This document shows, piece after piece, positions 5,690 to 12,769 of a stretch of 23,119 bases of DNA. The stretch is taken from positions 1 to 23,119 of the forward strand of contig CAYJKL010000018.1 in assembly GCA_964370755.1 (NCBI GenBank), written 5' to 3'. The position numbers and the translations under genes were made by a program. The notes under the pieces are model-generated. The model worked only from the letters and a program-made list of their open reading frames with translations. It was not told the DNA's origin and made no database searches. The DNA is from CAKOSP01 sp964370755 (lineage in GTDB: Bacteria; Bacillota_I; Bacilli_A; RF39; UBA660). Within the stretch, counting starts at the first letter, position 1. The number at the start of each line of letters is the position of its first letter.

Positions 5690-7735
5690 TTGAAGAGAAA
5701 AATCTATGTAGTTAGACAAACAAGTTTTAAAGACTGTGGGCCTGCAGCACTTTTATCTATTATTAGATTTTATGGTGGCAATGTTCATTTAGAAACTATT
5801 AAATTAAAAGCGCTTACCAATATTAATGGGACTACTGCTTATAATTTGTTAAAGGTTGCAAGAGAAGTAGGGTTTGATACTGCTGGTTATAAACTTGAGT
5901 ATGAGGATTTACTTGATAAAGAAAGAATTTACCCGATGATTTGCCAAACTTTAGTTAATAATAGACTTCATTTTGTTACTCTTTATAATATTGGTAATGT
6001 TGTAAGTATTATGGATCCGGCTTATGGCAGAAGAGTTCTTAAGAAAACTGAATTTAAAGAAATATTTACTGGTAATGTACTTGAAGTATTTCCAAGAAGT
6101 GAGTTAGTATTTATGAAAAAAGATAATAAACTTAAAAGTATTGTACTGAGTATTATAAATAAAGAGAAAAATTTATTATTAAAAATAATTGTTGTTAGTG
6201 CTGTATATACATTTTTGTTAATACTAAGTAGTTATTATTTTAAAATAGGTGTTGAAAGTTTAGATAAAGATATTGAGTTATTTAAATATGCTGTTTATAT
6301 ATTTTTTGTTATAACTTTGTTTAAGTCTTTAATTAGGTATAGTAAAAATAAATTTGAACTTGAACTTAATAAAAATTTGAGTGTTTATCTTTATAGAGAT
6401 TTTTTACTTCATATTTTTAATCTTCCTTCAAAAATTATTAAAACGAAAACTTTAGGTGAAATAGTTACTAGAATAAATGATCTTAATATAATAAGGTCTT
6501 TGTTTACTGAGGTTTTAATAACTTTTTGCCTTGATTTTTTACTTATGCTAGTTGCAGTTTTAATACTTTACAATATTAGTTCTACTTTATTTTTTGTGTT
6601 AACTATTTTTATATTATTATATTTTATAGTAGGTATCTTGTATAAAAATTTGATTGAACGTTTGGTTTTTGAAAGTAAAGAAGATGAAACTAATTTTAAT
6701 TCTAAAATAATTGAAGATATAACTTCGCTTAGTTCGATTAAAAGGTATGATAAAACTAATAAGTTTTTAATTAGACTGGAAAGAGTGCTTTCTAAGTATA
6801 TTTTTACAAGTTATAGGATTGAGAGTATTAGCTCAGTTTATGAAAATTTAAAATATAGTTTAACTACGTTTTGTGTGTATACTATATATACTGTAGGATT
6901 TTCACTTATAATTGACGATGGCTTAGAAATAACTGATTTAATTGTTTTTACAACGCTTATGAATTTCTTTTTAAATCCGATTACTAAACTTATAGATAAT
7001 GTGCCTAAAATTTATTATGCTAAAAATAATATATTTAAATTAATTGAATTTATGAATATCGAAAAAGAAGAAGTAGGGAAGTATGATTGTTTAGATAATT
7101 TTGATTTAGAATTTGAAAATGTTTCTTTTAGTTATAATGGACTTGCTTTAATAATTGATGATATAAGTATTAAGATTAAACATAAGAAACATGTTCTTTT
7201 TTTAGGTAAGAGTGGATGTGGTAAAAGTACTTTATGTAAGCTTTTACTTAAAGAAGAAGAGAGTTACAATGGGAATATAACTGTTGGTGGTATTAATTTA
7301 AAAGATATTACTGTGAAGACTGTTAGAAATAATATAGTGTATGTTTCGCAAAAAGAATATTTGTTTAGTGGTACTATAAGAGAAAATATTGAAGTTTTTG
7401 AAACGTGTAATATTAATAAACTTAGTGAAATATGTAGTGTTTGTAAAGTTGATGAAATACTTAAAAATAAAGTTATGAGATATGAAACGTTTATTGAAAC
7501 TGATTCAAATAATTTTTCTGGGGGAGAGAAGCAAAGAATTATTTTAGCAAGATCATTGATGTTAGATTTTAAAATACTTATTTTAGATGAAGCTTTAAGC
7601 GAAGTTGATTATGATACTGAAGTGAGTATTATAAGGGCTATGAAGAAATATTTTAAAGATAAAACTATAATTTATGTAAGTCATAAAAATTTAAAAAAAG
7701 AATTTAAAGAGGTGATTAACTTTGATGAATTTTAG
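5690..7735 (+). CDS. Peptidase C39-containing ABC bacteriocin exporter
   Basis: A 681-residue complete ABC exporter that removes double-glycine leaders and exports the peptide. The N-terminal C39 peptidase domain (1-135) has Gln10, Cys16 (in KDCGPA), His94 and Asp109 (MDP) as catalytic residues. A six-helix transmembrane domain spans roughly 155-430. The nucleotide-binding domain has Walker A GKSGCGKST (506-514), the Q-loop in VSQKEYLFSGTIREN, signature FSGGEKQ (Ser610), Walker B ILDEAL (Asp633, Glu634) and the H-loop His665. The start is TTG at 5690, set by GGGAGG. The gene is followed by an overlapping accessory gene and two double-glycine peptides, its evident substrates. No histidine kinase, response regulator or pheromone gene is next to it. 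Confidence 0.95.
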   Translation: MKRKIYVVRQTSFKDCGPAALLSIIRFYGGNVHLETIKLKALTNINGTTAYNLLKVAREVGFDTAGYKLEYEDLLDKERIYPMICQTLVNNRLHFVTLYNIGNVVSIMDPAYGRRVLKKTEFKEIFTGNVLEVFPRSELVFMKKDNKLKSIVLSIINKEKNLLLKIIVVSAVYTFLLILSSYYFKIGVESLDKDIELFKYAVYIFFVITLFKSLIRYSKNKFELELNKNLSVYLYRDFLLHIFNLPSKIIKTKTLGEIVTRINDLNIIRSLFTEVLITFCLDFLLMLVAVLILYNISSTLFFVLTIFILLYFIVGILYKNLIERLVFESKEDETNFNSKIIEDITSLSSIKRYDKTNKFLIRLERVLSKYIFTSYRIESISSVYENLKYSLTTFCVYTIYTVGFSLIIDDGLEITDLIVFTTLMNFFLNPITKLIDNVPKIYYAKNNIFKLIEFMNIEKEEVGKYDCLDNFDLEFENVSFSYNGLALIIDDISIKIKHKKHVLFLGKSGCGKSTLCKLLLKEEESYNGNITVGGINLKDITVKTVRNNIVYVSQKEYLFSGTIRENIEVFETCNINKLSEICSVCKVDEILKNKVMRYETFIETDSNNFSGGEKQRIILARSLMLDFKILILDEALSEVDYDTEVSIIRAMKKYFKDKTIIYVSHKNLKKEFKEVINFDEF

Positions 7736-8123
7736 TTATATGGATTTACTTAATATTAGATGTAAGAAGATGATTGTAGTTTTGTTTGTTTTGTTATTTC
7801 TTATTATTGTATTTGTGCTTAGTTTGAAATTTAAGGTGCATGATACTTATAAAATAAGCGGGGTTTATAAAGAGAGGAGTATTGTTTTGACTGTGCCTCT
7901 TGAGAAAACAGATTATGTGAGTAATGCAGATTATTTATATATTGATGGAAATAAGTATACTTATAAAGTACTGAGTTTTGGAGAAATATTTGTAAGTGAT
8001 ATACCTTATCAGGAAATTAGTATTAGACCTAATAAAGTGTTAGAAGAAAATGAAGTAGTGGAGTTTACGTTTTATAGTAATGAAGAAAAAGTAATAACTA
8101 AAATAATTGATTTTTTAGTTTAG
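7725..8123 (+). CDS. Short membrane-anchored accessory protein of the bacteriocin locus
   Basis: A 132-residue protein with one N-terminal membrane helix (about residues 17-36, flanked by RCKK) and an extracytoplasmic beta-rich domain. The N-terminal pattern FSYMDLLNIRCKK, a hydrophobic helix, then KVHDTYKISG resembles the start of HlyD-type bacteriocin secretion accessory proteins. Those have about 400-470 residues with long coiled coils, so this looks like a minimal form keeping the membrane helix and terminal barrel. It overlaps the exporter gene by 11 bases, and its RBS (GAGGTG, 7709-7714) lies inside that gene. A TTG directly before the ATG is an alternative start. Export accessory is my first choice; immunity protein is a real alternative, since no other immunity candidate is visible. 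Confidence 0.7.
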   Translation: MNFSYMDLLNIRCKKMIVVLFVLLFLIIVFVLSLKFKVHDTYKISGVYKERSIVLTVPLEKTDYVSNADYLYIDGNKYTYKVLSFGEIFVSDIPYQEISIRPNKVLEENEVVEFTFYSNEEKVITKIIDFLV

Positions 8124-8133
8124 GAAGGAGTAT

Positions 8134-8277
8134 ATGAAGTTATCAAATGAAGATCTTTTAAAAGTAGAAGGCGGCGGTATTAGTTTTGGTGTTGGTCTTG
8201 CTATTGTAAGCGGTCTTATATTTATTGGAGGATTAGTTAGTGGGTATATGAACCCAAAATCATGTAATGTAGATTAG
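8134..8277 (+). CDS. Double-glycine bacteriocin precursor, peptide 1 of a likely two-peptide pair
   Basis: A 47-residue precursor. The leader MKLSNEDLLKVEGG fits the LSxxELxxIxGG consensus cut by C39 exporters, predicting cleavage after Gly14 and a 33-residue mature peptide. The mature part is very hydrophobic and glycine-rich (GISFGVGLAIVSG, later GGLVSG), with GxxxG spacings at Gly15-Gly19 and Gly33-Gly37, the helix-packing motif of class IIb bacteriocins. It ends YMNPKSCNVD with one cysteine (Cys44). The RBS GGAAGGAG lies just upstream, 10 bp after the accessory gene. The peptide 2 gene follows 8 bp later. Recognition as a bacteriocin rests on leader, exporter and pairing; I do not recognise a named family. 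Confidence 0.87.
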   Translation: MKLSNEDLLKVEGGGISFGVGLAIVSGLIFIGGLVSGYMNPKSCNVD

Positions 8278-8285
8278 GAGGTAAA

Positions 8286-8444
8286 ATGATTTTAAATAAT
8301 ACACAGTTAGATGAAGTTGTGGGTGGTACAAACCTTTCTGCTTCTATGATTACTGGTATTGCAAAACTGTTCACTAGTTTGTTTGAAATAGGTGAAAATA
8401 TTGGTTCTGCAATATACAGAATTCGCAATAAAAATTACTGTTAA
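8286..8444 (+). CDS. Double-glycine bacteriocin precursor, peptide 2 of a likely two-peptide pair
   Basis: A 52-residue precursor with leader MILNNTQLDEVVGG, predicting cleavage after Gly14 and a 38-residue mature peptide. The mature part is amphipathic and cationic at its end (GIAKLFTSLFEIGENIGSAI, then YRIRNKNYC), with one GxxxG (Gly36-Gly40) and a C-terminal cysteine (Cys52). Hydrophobic, nearly neutral peptide 1 with cationic, amphipathic peptide 2 is the usual complementarity of class IIb pairs. AGGAGG lies 7 bases upstream of ATG, overlapping the end of peptide 1, so expression should be coordinated. The terminator begins five bases after the stop. The antisense open frame across both peptides is not a gene. 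Confidence 0.87.
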   Translation: MILNNTQLDEVVGGTNLSASMITGIAKLFTSLFEIGENIGSAIYRIRNKNYC

Positions 8445-8448
8445 GAAA

Positions 8449-8475
8449 AAAATGCCGAAATTTCGGCATTTTCTA
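8449..8475 (+). terminator. Terminator of the bacteriocin operon
   Basis: AAAATGCCG (8449-8457) pairs perfectly with CGGCATTTT (8464-8472) around AAATTT; a short T-rich tail follows. This is the most GC-rich stem in the window. The rpsU -35 begins directly after it. Confidence 0.85.
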
Positions 8476-8504
8476 TTGAAAACTTGTTTTTTAAGTGATA
8501 TAAT
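8476..8504 (+). promoter_or_regulatory. Sigma-A promoter of rpsU-yqeY
   Basis: TTGAAA (8476-8481), 17 bp, then TATAAT (8499-8504), extended to TGATATAAT. A strong RBS GGGAGG precedes rpsU. Confidence 0.85.
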
Positions 8505-8534
8505 AAAATACGTACAAACGAAGGGAGGGCGAAA

Positions 8535-8732
8535 ATGACAAAAGTAGTAGTAAAAGATGGTAATGTTGATGGTGCTTGGAAAAAATTTAATGCAAAAGTT
8601 GCTAAAAGCGGCGTCCTTTCTGAACTAAAGAAAAGAAAACACTATGAAAAACCGGGAGTTAAAAGAAGAAACGAAATTAAAGAAGGTATCAAAAATTCTC
8701 GTAAAAGTAGTAAAAAAAGAAATCGTGATTAA
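8535..8732 (+). CDS. rpsU: Small ribosomal subunit protein bS21
   Basis: A 65-residue, very basic 30S protein placed near the anti-Shine-Dalgarno end of 16S rRNA. The sequence TKVVVKDGNVDGAWKKFNAK and later KRKHYEKPGVKRR are typical of bS21; the tail is Lys/Arg/Ser-rich. ATG at 8535 follows GGGAGG. It is paired with yqeY 11 bp downstream, the same pair as in Bacillus, under its own extended -10 promoter. Confidence 0.96.
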   Translation: MTKVVVKDGNVDGAWKKFNAKVAKSGVLSELKKRKHYEKPGVKRRNEIKEGIKNSRKSSKKRNRD

Positions 8733-8743
8733 GGAATGATTAT

Positions 8744-9184
8744 ATGTTAAATGAAATAAACGAAGAAATGAAAGCGTCACTTAAAGCTGGAGATAAGTTT
8801 AAATTAACGAGTTTAAGAATGCTTAAAAGTGCTATTCAAAATGAAACTATTAATAAAAAAAGAGATTTAACTGATGAAGAAGTTATGTCTGTTGTTAAGA
8901 AGCAAGTTAAAATGCGTAAAGATTCGCTTTCTGAATATATTAAATACGATAAGCAAACTGAAGTTGAAAATCTTGAAAAAGAAATAGAAATTTTGTCTGT
9001 TTATTTACCACAAGAGTTATCTGAAGAAGATACTTTGAAATTGGTTACTGAAATGTTTGATGAACTTAAACCTGAAGGTAATAAAGATATGGGTAAATGT
9101 ATGAAATATGCAACCGAAAATTTCAAAAACGTTGATATGTCACTTGTTAGTAAACTAATAAAGGAAAATTTAAGTAAAATATAG
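8744..9184 (+). CDS. GatB/YqeY domain protein
   Basis: A 146-residue all-helical protein of the YqeY family, related to the tRNA-binding tail domain of the GatB amidotransferase subunit. MKASLKAGDKFKLTSLRML near the start, SVYLPQELSEEDTLKLV in the middle, and GKCMKYATENFKNVDMSLV are family hallmarks. The length equals that of typical YqeY (about 148). It is cotranscribed with rpsU, and its molecular role in the family is unsettled. The stop TAG (9182-9184) lies inside the terminator stem. Confidence 0.93.
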   Translation: MLNEINEEMKASLKAGDKFKLTSLRMLKSAIQNETINKKRDLTDEEVMSVVKKQVKMRKDSLSEYIKYDKQTEVENLEKEIEILSVYLPQELSEEDTLKLVTEMFDELKPEGNKDMGKCMKYATENFKNVDMSLVSKLIKENLSKI

Positions 9185-9206
9185 GAAGTTACCTATATTT
9201 TTTTTT
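9176..9206 (+). terminator. Terminator of rpsU-yqeY, overlapping the yqeY stop
   Basis: AAAATATAGG (9176-9185) pairs perfectly with CCTATATTTT (9192-9201) around AAGTTA, with the T run continuing to 9206. The yqeY stop codon lies in the left arm. Confidence 0.85.
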
Positions 9207-9213
9207 GGTATCA

Positions 9214-9222
9214 TGATATAAT
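9214..9222 (+). promoter_or_regulatory. Extended -10 promoter of rlmN, predicted leaderless start
   Basis: TGATATAAT occupies 9214-9222, eight bases after the terminator T run, with no good -35 at the expected distance. The -10 ends seven bases before the rlmN ATG (9229), so the mRNA would begin at or very near the start codon, and there is no Shine-Dalgarno sequence. Confidence 0.65.
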
Positions 9223-9228
9223 TGATTT

Positions 9229-10248
9229 ATGAAAAATTTATTTAATTATACGAAAAGTGATTTAGAAGAATATTTAGAAGAAATTGGTGAAAAGAAATTT
9301 AAAGCGACTCAGATTATTGAGTGGCTTTATCGTCATAGAATATTTAATGTTGATGATTTTAGAAATATGAAAAATGATTTTAAAGATGTTCTTAAGAAAG
9401 ACTTTGTACTTGATTTTATTAAAATTAAGAAGATTGAAGAGGATGAAGAGGTTTCAAAGTTTTTATTTGAACTAGTTGATGGTGAATTTATTGAGGCTGT
9501 TTTAATGAAACATCATTATGGATTATCAGTTTGTGTTTCTAGTCAAGTTGGATGTAATATGGGGTGTAAGTTTTGTGAAAGTGGTAAACTTAAAAGAGTT
9601 AGAAACTTAGAAGTTTATGAAATGATTCAGCAAATATTACTTATTGAAAAACATATAGATAAAAAAATTAATAGTGTTGTTATTATGGGAATTGGTGAAC
9701 CATTTGATAATTATGATAATATACTTAAGTTTTTAAAACTTGTTAATGAACCTAAAGGAATTGAAATAGGTGCGAGACATATTACAGTATCTACGTGTGG
9801 ACTAGTTCCGAAAATTTTAGAGTTTGCTGATTTTCCGCTTCAAATAAATTTAGCTATTTCTCTGCATGCTGCAGATGATGAAACTAGAAATGAGTTAATG
9901 CCTGTAAATAAAGTGTATAATTTAAAAGAACTTATTAGTGCTATGAAGGTGTATTTAGCCAAAACAAGTAGACGAATTACTATTGAATATGTTATGCTTA
10001 ATAATGTAAATGATAGTTTTAAAGATGCTACTAATTTAGTAAGATTATTAAAAGGGCTAAATGTTTATGTGAATTTAATACCATATAATGATACATCTAG
10101 TCAGTATAAGTGTAGTAGCGAGATAAAAGTACGAGATTTTTGTGCTGTTTTAAAAGAAAATGGAATAGACGTTACTATAAGGAAAAAATTTGGTACTAAA
10201 ATTTCAGCAGCGTGTGGTCAACTTAGAAGTAGTGAGGTGAAAAAATGA
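9229..10248 (+). CDS. rlmN: Dual-specificity 23S rRNA A2503 / tRNA A37 C2-methyltransferase (radical SAM)
   Basis: A 339-residue radical SAM methylase that makes m2A at A2503 of 23S rRNA and A37 of some tRNAs. The iron-sulfur cluster cysteines are Cys109, Cys113 and Cys116 (CNMGCKFC). Cys102 in SVCVSSQVGC and Cys329 in SAACGQL match the family's two mechanistic cysteines. MGIGEPFDNYDN, SLHAADDETRNELMP and IEYVMLNNVND are typical of RlmN. The cluster motif continues as ESGKLKRVRNL, where many RlmN proteins have ATG or ASG, a divergent variant; Cfr is less likely because of the GEPFDNYDN stretch. It heads the Bacillus-type cluster and overlaps prpC by four bases (ATGA). It appears to be translated from a leaderless mRNA. 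Confidence 0.94.
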   Translation: MKNLFNYTKSDLEEYLEEIGEKKFKATQIIEWLYRHRIFNVDDFRNMKNDFKDVLKKDFVLDFIKIKKIEEDEEVSKFLFELVDGEFIEAVLMKHHYGLSVCVSSQVGCNMGCKFCESGKLKRVRNLEVYEMIQQILLIEKHIDKKINSVVIMGIGEPFDNYDNILKFLKLVNEPKGIEIGARHITVSTCGLVPKILEFADFPLQINLAISLHAADDETRNELMPVNKVYNLKELISAMKVYLAKTSRRITIEYVMLNNVNDSFKDATNLVRLLKGLNVYVNLIPYNDTSSQYKCSSEIKVRDFCAVLKENGIDVTIRKKFGTKISAACGQLRSSEVKK

Positions 10249-10988
10249 AAACATTTTATTTAACAGATCCAGGAAAAGTTAGAAATCATAATGAAGATAG
10301 TGTAACAATACTTAAAAATCAGAATAATGAACATTTACTTATTGTTGCTGATGGGATGGGTGGACACCGTAAGGGTGAAGTAGCCTCTGCGTTAACACTT
10401 ACACTTCTTGGTAAAAGATTTTTAGAAACTCCATCAATTGGTTCTAAAGTTGATGCGATAAACTGGCTTAATGATAATATAAATATAATTAATAAAGAAA
10501 TATTGGATTATGCAGAGAATAATGAAAATTCAAAAGGAATGGGTACTACTTTAGTGGCGGCTATTTTAACTAAAAATTATTTACTTTTTAGTAATATAGG
10601 TGATTCATCTGGGTATGTAATTAAAAATGGAAAAATTTATAAAATTACAAAAGATCATACACTTGTAAATTTGCTTGTTGATGCAGGAAATATAACTGAA
10701 GAAGAAGCAAAAAACCATCCGAAGAAAAATGTTTTAATGAGAGCGCTTGGAGTAACTCCAAATGTTGAAAGAGATATTTTTGAAGTTGATAGAAAATGTG
10801 ATGGAATATTTTTATGTAGTGATGGTCTTACTAATATGCTTAGTGATGATCAAATAGAAAAAATAATAAATGATGAAGAAATTAATATAGAAGAAAAAGT
10901 TAGTAAAATGATTAGAAAATGTAATGCTAGAGGGGGAACTGATAATATATCAGTGGCATTATTACTAGATGAAAGTGGTGATAATTAG
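10245..10988 (+). CDS. prpC: PP2C-family Ser/Thr protein phosphatase, partner of PrkC
   Basis: A 247-residue metal-dependent phosphatase that reverses PrkC phosphorylation in the cytoplasm. Family motifs appear in order: DPGKVRNHNEDS near the start, VADGMGGHRKGEVAS (metal-binding Asp), GMGTTLVAA, IGDSSGY, KDHTLVN, LCSDGLTN (metal Asp) and GGTDNISVALL near the end. The start ATG shares four bases with the rlmN stop, and the stop shares bases with the kinase start, so all three are translationally coupled. The same order occurs in Bacillus. Confidence 0.95.
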   Translation: MKTFYLTDPGKVRNHNEDSVTILKNQNNEHLLIVADGMGGHRKGEVASALTLTLLGKRFLETPSIGSKVDAINWLNDNINIINKEILDYAENNENSKGMGTTLVAAILTKNYLLFSNIGDSSGYVIKNGKIYKITKDHTLVNLLVDAGNITEEEAKNHPKKNVLMRALGVTPNVERDIFEVDRKCDGIFLCSDGLTNMLSDDQIEKIINDEEINIEEKVSKMIRKCNARGGTDNISVALLLDESGDN

Positions 10989-12766
10989 TGATAATGAAGG
11001 GTCAAAAGATTAGTGATAGGTATCAAATAATTAAGAGTATTGGCGAAGGCGGAATGGCTAATGTTTATCTTGCATATGATACGATATTGGATAGAGAAGT
11101 TGCTGTAAAAGTTTTAAGAGGTGATCTTGCTAGTGATGAAAAATTTGTTAGAAGATTTCAGCGTGAGGCGCTTGCTGCATCTAGTTTATCTAATCCAAAT
11201 GTTGTAGAAGTTTATGATGTTGGTGAAGATTCTGGTGAATATTATATTGTAATGGAGTACATTGAAGGTAAGCATTTAAAACATTTACTTAAAAAGCGTG
11301 GTAAACTTACTACTGCTGAAGTTGTTGATATAGCACTTCAAATAACTAATGGTTTATCTGTTGCTCATGACTCTTATTTAATACATAGAGATATAAAACC
11401 TCAGAATATACTCATACTAGATAATGGGCTTATTAAAATAACTGATTTTGGTATAGCGGTTGCGATGAATGCGACTCAGCTTACACAAACTAACTCAGTT
11501 ATGGGTAGTGTTCATTATTTGCCACCTGAGCAGGCTATGGGTAAACAAGCATCGCTTCAAAGTGATATATACTCTATAGGTATACTGTTGTATGAACTTG
11601 TAGCTGGGAAACTTCCTTTTACTGGTGACAATGCTGTTGAAATAGCACTTAAACATTTAAAAGAGAATATACCGCTTATTAGTACAGAAGTATCAAATGT
11701 GCCACAAAGTATTGAAAATATAATTATGAAGGCAACTGCTAAGAATCCTAAAAACAGATATCCTGATGCAAGGACTATGCATGAAGATTTGAAAACTTGT
11801 TTAGATGATTCTAGAAAAAATGAAAAAAAATTAGTACTTAAATATCCTGAGACTGATTATGATGAAACTAAGGTTATGAAAGTTGTTAAAAAAGAAGAAG
11901 AAAATAAAAAGAAAGAAGTTAAAAAAGAGGTAAAGGAGGATGAAGTTATAGCTAAGAAAGTTAGTCAAAATGATTTGAAAAAGTCGAATAAATTTTTGAT
12001 AATTTTGGGTAGTATTTTTACTGGGCTTGTTTTAATTATAACTACAATTATAGTATTTATACCGATGCTTACATCTTCAGAGCAAATAGAAGTTCCTGAT
12101 GTAACTAATATGAGTCCTGCTGAGGCTATTAAAGAGCTTCAAGCTAGTGGTTTTGTTGTAAGTGATGAGGAAATTGAGCAAATTAGTAAAACTGTTGAAG
12201 CTGGAGATGTTATAAAAACTAGTCCACTTGCAGGTAGTATGAGAAAAGAAGGTTTTGAAATAACTCTTTATGTATCTATTGGTAATACTTCACTTGTTAT
12301 TGAAGATTTTACTGGTGATGATTATGCTGAAGTTAAAGGTCGCCTTGAAGCGCTTGGTCTAAAAGTATTGATTGAGAAAAAAGAAGTTGAAGATAAAACA
12401 CTTGAATATGATGAAGATGAAATTATTGATCAAGATGTTGAAGAAGGCGTTGAATTATCTTCGGGAGATACGATTACTTTATATATTCCTGATTTAGATT
12501 TCTATCCAGATTTTGTTTTAGAAGGTGCGACTGAAGAAGAAGTAAGAGAGTTTGCTGAAGAGTTTAATCTTAATTTAATTGTAAAAGAAAAAGAAGATGA
12601 TAGCGTGGAACCTGGTGTTGTAATTGATCAAAGTTATGATCCTGGTGTTAATGTTGTAGAAGGTGCTAACTTTACTATAACAATTGCAATTGCTCCAGAA
12701 GTGGATCCTGATGCACCTGTAGTACCTGATGAAGATGAAGACCCAGATTCAGGTAGTGATTTTTAG
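10988..12766 (+). CDS. prkC: PASTA-domain Ser/Thr protein kinase
   Basis: A 592-residue membrane kinase that senses muropeptides or lipid II outside and phosphorylates cytoplasmic targets. The kinase domain (about 8-270) has the glycine loop GEGGMANVYLA, Lys41 (VAVK), HRDIKPQN (Asp135), DFG (153-155) and LPPEQ. A highly charged Lys/Glu linker follows (about 275-332), then one membrane helix (335-361) and three PASTA repeats (about 367-433, 434-500, 501-570). It ends in an acid-rich tail of about 22 residues. GTG at 10988 overlaps the prpC stop and is well spaced from GGTG at 10977-10980; an in-frame ATG at 10994 is the alternative. In spore formers PrkC is also a germination receptor, consistent with the sporulation genes nearby. 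Confidence 0.96.
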   Translation: MIMKGQKISDRYQIIKSIGEGGMANVYLAYDTILDREVAVKVLRGDLASDEKFVRRFQREALAASSLSNPNVVEVYDVGEDSGEYYIVMEYIEGKHLKHLLKKRGKLTTAEVVDIALQITNGLSVAHDSYLIHRDIKPQNILILDNGLIKITDFGIAVAMNATQLTQTNSVMGSVHYLPPEQAMGKQASLQSDIYSIGILLYELVAGKLPFTGDNAVEIALKHLKENIPLISTEVSNVPQSIENIIMKATAKNPKNRYPDARTMHEDLKTCLDDSRKNEKKLVLKYPETDYDETKVMKVVKKEEENKKKEVKKEVKEDEVIAKKVSQNDLKKSNKFLIILGSIFTGLVLIITTIIVFIPMLTSSEQIEVPDVTNMSPAEAIKELQASGFVVSDEEIEQISKTVEAGDVIKTSPLAGSMRKEGFEITLYVSIGNTSLVIEDFTGDDYAEVKGRLEALGLKVLIEKKEVEDKTLEYDEDEIIDQDVEEGVELSSGDTITLYIPDLDFYPDFVLEGATEEEVREFAEEFNLNLIVKEKEDDSVEPGVVIDQSYDPGVNVVEGANFTITIAIAPEVDPDAPVVPDEDEDPDSGSDF

Positions 12767-12769
12767 TTT

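Noticed and set aside
8237..8428. Minus-strand open frame opposite the two bacteriocin peptides
   Set aside because: The plus strand has two genes with leaders, RBSs and a matching exporter; the antisense frame has none of these.
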